A stretch of 64,000 bases of DNA, taken from Rutidosis leptorrhynchoides (taxonomy: Eukaryota; Streptophyta; Magnoliopsida; Asterales; Asteraceae). The number at the start of each line of letters is the position of its first letter. Positions within the stretch are counted from its first letter, which is position 1. Position numbers and translations under genes: made by a program. The notes under the pieces were generated by a model that saw only the letters and a list, made by a program, of their open reading frames with translations, was not told the origin of the DNA and did not search any database. Shown in pieces: positions 60,711-64,000 of the stretch. The stretch covers positions 138,687,501-138,751,500 of the forward strand of contig NC_092343.1 of NCBI RefSeq assembly GCF_046630445.1. Reading direction: 5' to 3'.

Positions 60711-60892
60711 TGTAATATGAGATTCAGAGGCAGAGCAAAAACTTAATATTTCATTCCACACCTTCCTTGAACTCAGTTACAATGCATTGGCTAGTAATCT
60801 AGGATTGATGGATTCCTAATATAGCCCTCTTCTAAGGAACCCTCCCTTTACAATTCTATTTCACTTTTCACACTAACATTTTGGACCTAACA
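60711..60892 (-). repeat. Short 3' LTR of a minus-strand element
   Basis: 182 bp, left end TGTAATATGAG, right end GGACCTAACA. On the minus strand the purine-rich ACTAAGGGGGTGAT (60906-60893) stands immediately upstream, a good polypurine tract, followed by LTR start TGTTAGGTCC. The element continues past the right edge. Confidence 0.65.
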
Positions 60893-61042
60893 ATCACCCC
60901 CTTAGTGTTAAAAGTTGAAATTTACAAAAGTACAATCCTAATCATACATGTGCAGTGGTCCGTATGTAGCTCTCCATCTTGTACCGTCTGGATCCAAAAA
61001 TTCAACTTGGTTGTCGGATATCTTCTCAGCTGGTAGCCATGG
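60893..61042 (-). other. Polypurine tract and 3' untranslated region
   Basis: PPT at 60906-60893 on the minus strand, then about 130 bp without an ORF. Confidence 0.55.
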
Positions 61043-64000
61043 TCACCACATTCTTCTTGGATCACCGAATAAGGTAGGATATTCTTTCATTTCCTTGAAT
61101 GGCCTTCTTTTCCTTTGACCGCGAAGTATCTCAAAGTGTCTTGTATGAATACGAAGCTTGAGACGATCTCTGATGTGCTTGATGAATTCACCAATACTCA
61201 TTTTGATGTCGATGTCGTCAAAATTATCTTGTCGATACTTTAGAAACTTCAATGCAGTCTTAAGTGTACCATCAGAATATTTATTCAGTTCGCTTGTTCT
61301 GATGAACACATTTTCTTTCTGAGAATTGACGAACACAAAACCCTCAGGTTCAAACTGTGTTTCAAATACCGCCATATTCTCGAGTCCTTCAGTATATTGA
61401 TTCGGACATGTAATCCGTATCTTTTTCCTTTTAGCTTCAAGACCTATTTGAAAGTCTTCACGTCTCATCAGTTCAATTGTCTCCGTCATATATCTTTTTA
61501 CTACATCTAAATCCTTGGTCTTAGCATATGGTTTTTCAGTCAAGTTGCTCAGATAATTGTAGATATGAATGACGTCGATCATATTGAGATTAGGGAAATC
61601 TGCTTCAGTAAACTTGTATTTCTTCCCATCTTCTCGAATCACATGAAACTGACTGAGTACGTCTCTGAATTGATTAATATTCTCACCAAGTCTTTCAATT
61701 CCCACACAGTTGTAATCTTTGATTTTCTTTGAAGCCACAAGTCATCGTCATTCTTATTTCTATGTCTTCTCCACATCCAACGATACCAATTTCTTTCATT
61801 TGCTGGAAGCAATTGCGTTCCAATATATGTAAATCTTTCACTTCTTGGAATCTCGTTGATGCGGAAGATTCGATAAGCATTTTCTTCGACGAATGTGTTC
61901 CTCAATGTAATAAAGTCTTATTCAATACCTAGTTGCAACCTGTGTTCCCGGTTCATGTAGAAGATTCCATTATTGAATTTAAATCCTAAACCGGTTGTAG
62001 ACTTTGGTAGATATGTTGAAGAATTTGACGTTAAAGCTTCATTATTATCAGTGGTTTGTTCTTCAACATTTGTCGTTTGTTCCGGAGCATCTGTTTGATT
62101 TTCGATTTCAATTTGTTCGAAGACGTCATCCACATTTGGACTTTCATAAATAGTATCTAAATCATCACCAGATGAATCATCTTCGCTTTCACTTAACTCT
62201 GATGACTCCAGAACCTCTTCATCAACAAACTCAACATCATCTGGAAGGTCGGGTAAAGATGCTAGGTTATTAAGAACAATAAACCCATCATCTTCAACCT
62301 CTTGTAGATAGAAATTATTCAAATACAGATCTTCATCAAACGGACCATTCACTGTTTCATTAACACCTTGATCTATCTCTTGAGGTTGAAACTGTTCAGT
62401 ATCTTCTTCTTCAACTACTTCTTCTTCTTCAACTACTTCTTCAGTCATAACCCGAGGTTCTTTAATAGTGTCTTCTTCTTAATTCTGATTAGCTGTTATA
62501 GAAGCAGACCTATCTTCCCAAGTTTCATTGCTTGACCATGAAGAAATGTTAATCTGAATACATCCATCACTATCTACCCCTGTCTCCCCCTCATGATCAT
62601 TCTGAGGATCAGAATCATCATGTTCATCGTCTCTGTGTGCATTAAGTGGTGGAGAACACGAAGTAACAGGATGTCTTAATCGTGCTCTGAAGATAGCTTG
62701 AAGCGAAGTTCGTTGTATACCATCAAGATAGCGATCAGCAAACAATGTCGCCATGTATGCGCTTTCCAAATCATTATAGTAACTTGTTGTTACCGGTGGT
62801 GAAGGTGGAAAAGTAACATATGGTTTCGCATCGAAGCCGTCGGGATTGTAGATGTTGTTGTTTGAGTCGTCGTGAGGACTGGGTGGGGAATCTAGCTTTG
62901 TACGTATGTGGGTGTAAATAATGTACTAGACAGATTTAACCCCCTCTGGTAAAGGTTCAGTTGACAGATTCACCCTCCTCTGTCAGAGCTTGACTACCAA
63001 CCGAAGTTGTAGCCGATGGAGTCCATTCAGGAAAAGTCCTTCGTGGAGCATCCATCTCCATGTTATATGTCATATGGGACTCGGACATAACAGAAGAACT
63101 GTCAGTCATTCTCGCGAAGACACTAGGTGTCCCGACTCCTGAAGTCATCAATGTATAATGAGGTGATACATTTCTTTCAGTTACAGACTAATCCTCTAGA
63201 TCTGGAAGTTCAGGAAGATAAGTGGTTTGTTCAAGAGCTTCACTTTCATGAACCTCGGGAATAGTGTGCCGGAAGTCTGATAAATTACCCGTAGGTGTGT
63301 CATGTTGACTCGTTTTTGTAGGATGCGACAGATCTCCCTCATCAAGATAAGTCGAACCTCTAGGCCCTGTTGTACGTTGAGGCTCGGGAGTCAAGAACGT
63401 ATCTTGGCTCCTACAAAGAGGATTTCCAATCGATATGCAGGAGTCCTTCGTAAGGTTTTTCGAACTCCCTTCAGTTGTTCTGGACTTCAATGATTGAGTT
63501 ACCTCAATCGATTGAGTCTTAGCGGAAGACTCGACTTCCTTTTCTTGTACCATAAGAGTTGCACCCATAGCGGTTGAATCCGCTTGTGTTCGTGGACTTA
63601 TTGTTAAAGTTGTTTTAGGTTGAGTGAGCTCTTTGGTCTTTTTACCACCCGTGCTTTTAGATCTTCAACCCACAGTTAGAGTAGGACTTACGTTTATTGT
63701 TGGATCTGAAATGGATATGGGTGAGGGTGACCTAGATGGCTCTAAGTAAGTATCCGAATCATGTAGTTTGTAAGTCCAGGTTTATGGTTTGGGCATCGAA
63801 AGCCTAGCACTGGTTCTATGGGTTGATGAGGTCTGAATCATCTCATCAGGGTTATAAGTTGTCTTCTTCTTCTTTCTTAAAGGTTCTGGAGATGATTCAG
63901 GTGTTGGCATATCGTCTTCTGTTTCCTTATCTTCTTCTTCTATTATTGGTTCAGTAGGTTGGGACCTAGTTGGAATAGGTACTCTGATCCTCACAGGTTG
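61043..64000 (-). pseudogene. Large broken ORF of the short-LTR element, function unknown
   Basis: Minus strand, running in from beyond the window edge. Order: Pro/Ser/Thr-rich part with a KKKK tract (63994-63188, with stops), MTSGVGTPSVFARMTDSSSV (63151-62957), MESAYMATLFADRYLDGIQR (62769-62479), a very acidic part MTEEVVEEEEVVEEEDTEQF (62448-61918), FVEENAYRIFRINEIPRSER (61905 on), then after a one-base shift near 61735 a folded-looking C-terminal domain VASKKIKDYNCVGIERLGEN, FTEADFPNLNMIDVIHIYNY, LGLEAK-type and KYSDGTLKTALKFLKYRQDN to a stop at 61043. The C-terminal domain resembles an extra-ORF family that I think occurs with Asteraceae LTR elements, but I cannot name it. At least four stops and two shifts. 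Confidence 0.6.

Overview
The window looks like a repeat-rich stretch of a plant nuclear genome, almost entirely made of transposable elements. Plant origin is supported by Athila-type Ty3/Gypsy elements, Copia elements with a Met-tRNA primer site, L1-type LINEs, hAT MITEs, a Helitron-like 5' end, and exon relics of a plant mitochondrial phosphate carrier and a plant WNK kinase. The style of several LTRs and extra ORFs reminds me of Asteraceae, but that is an impression and not a proof. I found no intact host gene, no rRNA and no tRNA gene.

Layout, left to right. 1-4503: 5' part of a minus-strand Athila element (gag, leader, PBS, LTR). 4504-5045: piece of another minus-strand LTR carrying a GC-rich palindrome array upstream of a TATA box. 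5090-7680: dead plus-strand LINE. 7883-8194: hAT-like MITE inside a TATC microsatellite. About 8229 onward: Helitron-like 5' end and body, split by a complete plus-strand Copia element (10163-18570, target duplication CTTCC). It is followed by relics of a mitochondrial phosphate carrier gene (19084-19528) and a WNK kinase exon (19726-19845). 20368-20956: piece of a minus-strand LINE reverse transcriptase.

20957-64000 is a nest of insertions. The LINE is broken by a minus-strand, Sirevirus-like LTR element (3' LTR 20957-21920, dead extra ORF 53357-57427). That element is broken by a solo LTR of a long-LTR Gypsy (21941-53209, target duplication ATTAT/ATGAT). The solo LTR is broken by a minus-strand Copia (23405-50028, target duplication TATAT). 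The Copia is broken by a tandem Athila (LTR-internal-LTR-partial internal, 25373 to about 44192), whose right end was lost together with about 290 bp of the Copia RNase H. The Sirevirus-like extra ORF also carries an 837-bp hAT element with 8-bp target duplications (54200-55036). It is further broken by another Gypsy LTR with its primer site (57428-60472), which is in turn broken by a minus-strand element with a 182-bp LTR (60711 onward).

The Athila internal region still shows gag, protease, reverse transcriptase, RNase H, integrase with a GPF motif, a small zinc-knuckle ORF, and an Athila ORF-1/env-like gene whose first exon is only ten codons. All of these except the small ORF carry stops. 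The Copia at 10163-18570 keeps one 969-codon integrase-RT-RNase H frame, but its gag and protease are broken and it has lost an integrase zinc-finger cysteine.

The most unusual signal is a 14-bp perfect palindrome, CATGCGATCGCATG. It occurs twelve times, always as pairs whose starts are exactly 32 bp apart, with unrelated 18-bp spacers. It lies in both Athila LTRs 25 bp upstream of the TATA box, in both leaders, upstream of the env-like gene, and in the unrelated solo LTR. The minus-strand Athila has a different palindrome (CCGCGACTCGCGG) at the same sites with 32- and 31-bp spacing, and a third palindrome type (GGTGCGCCGCACC) sits in the LTR piece at 4504-5045.
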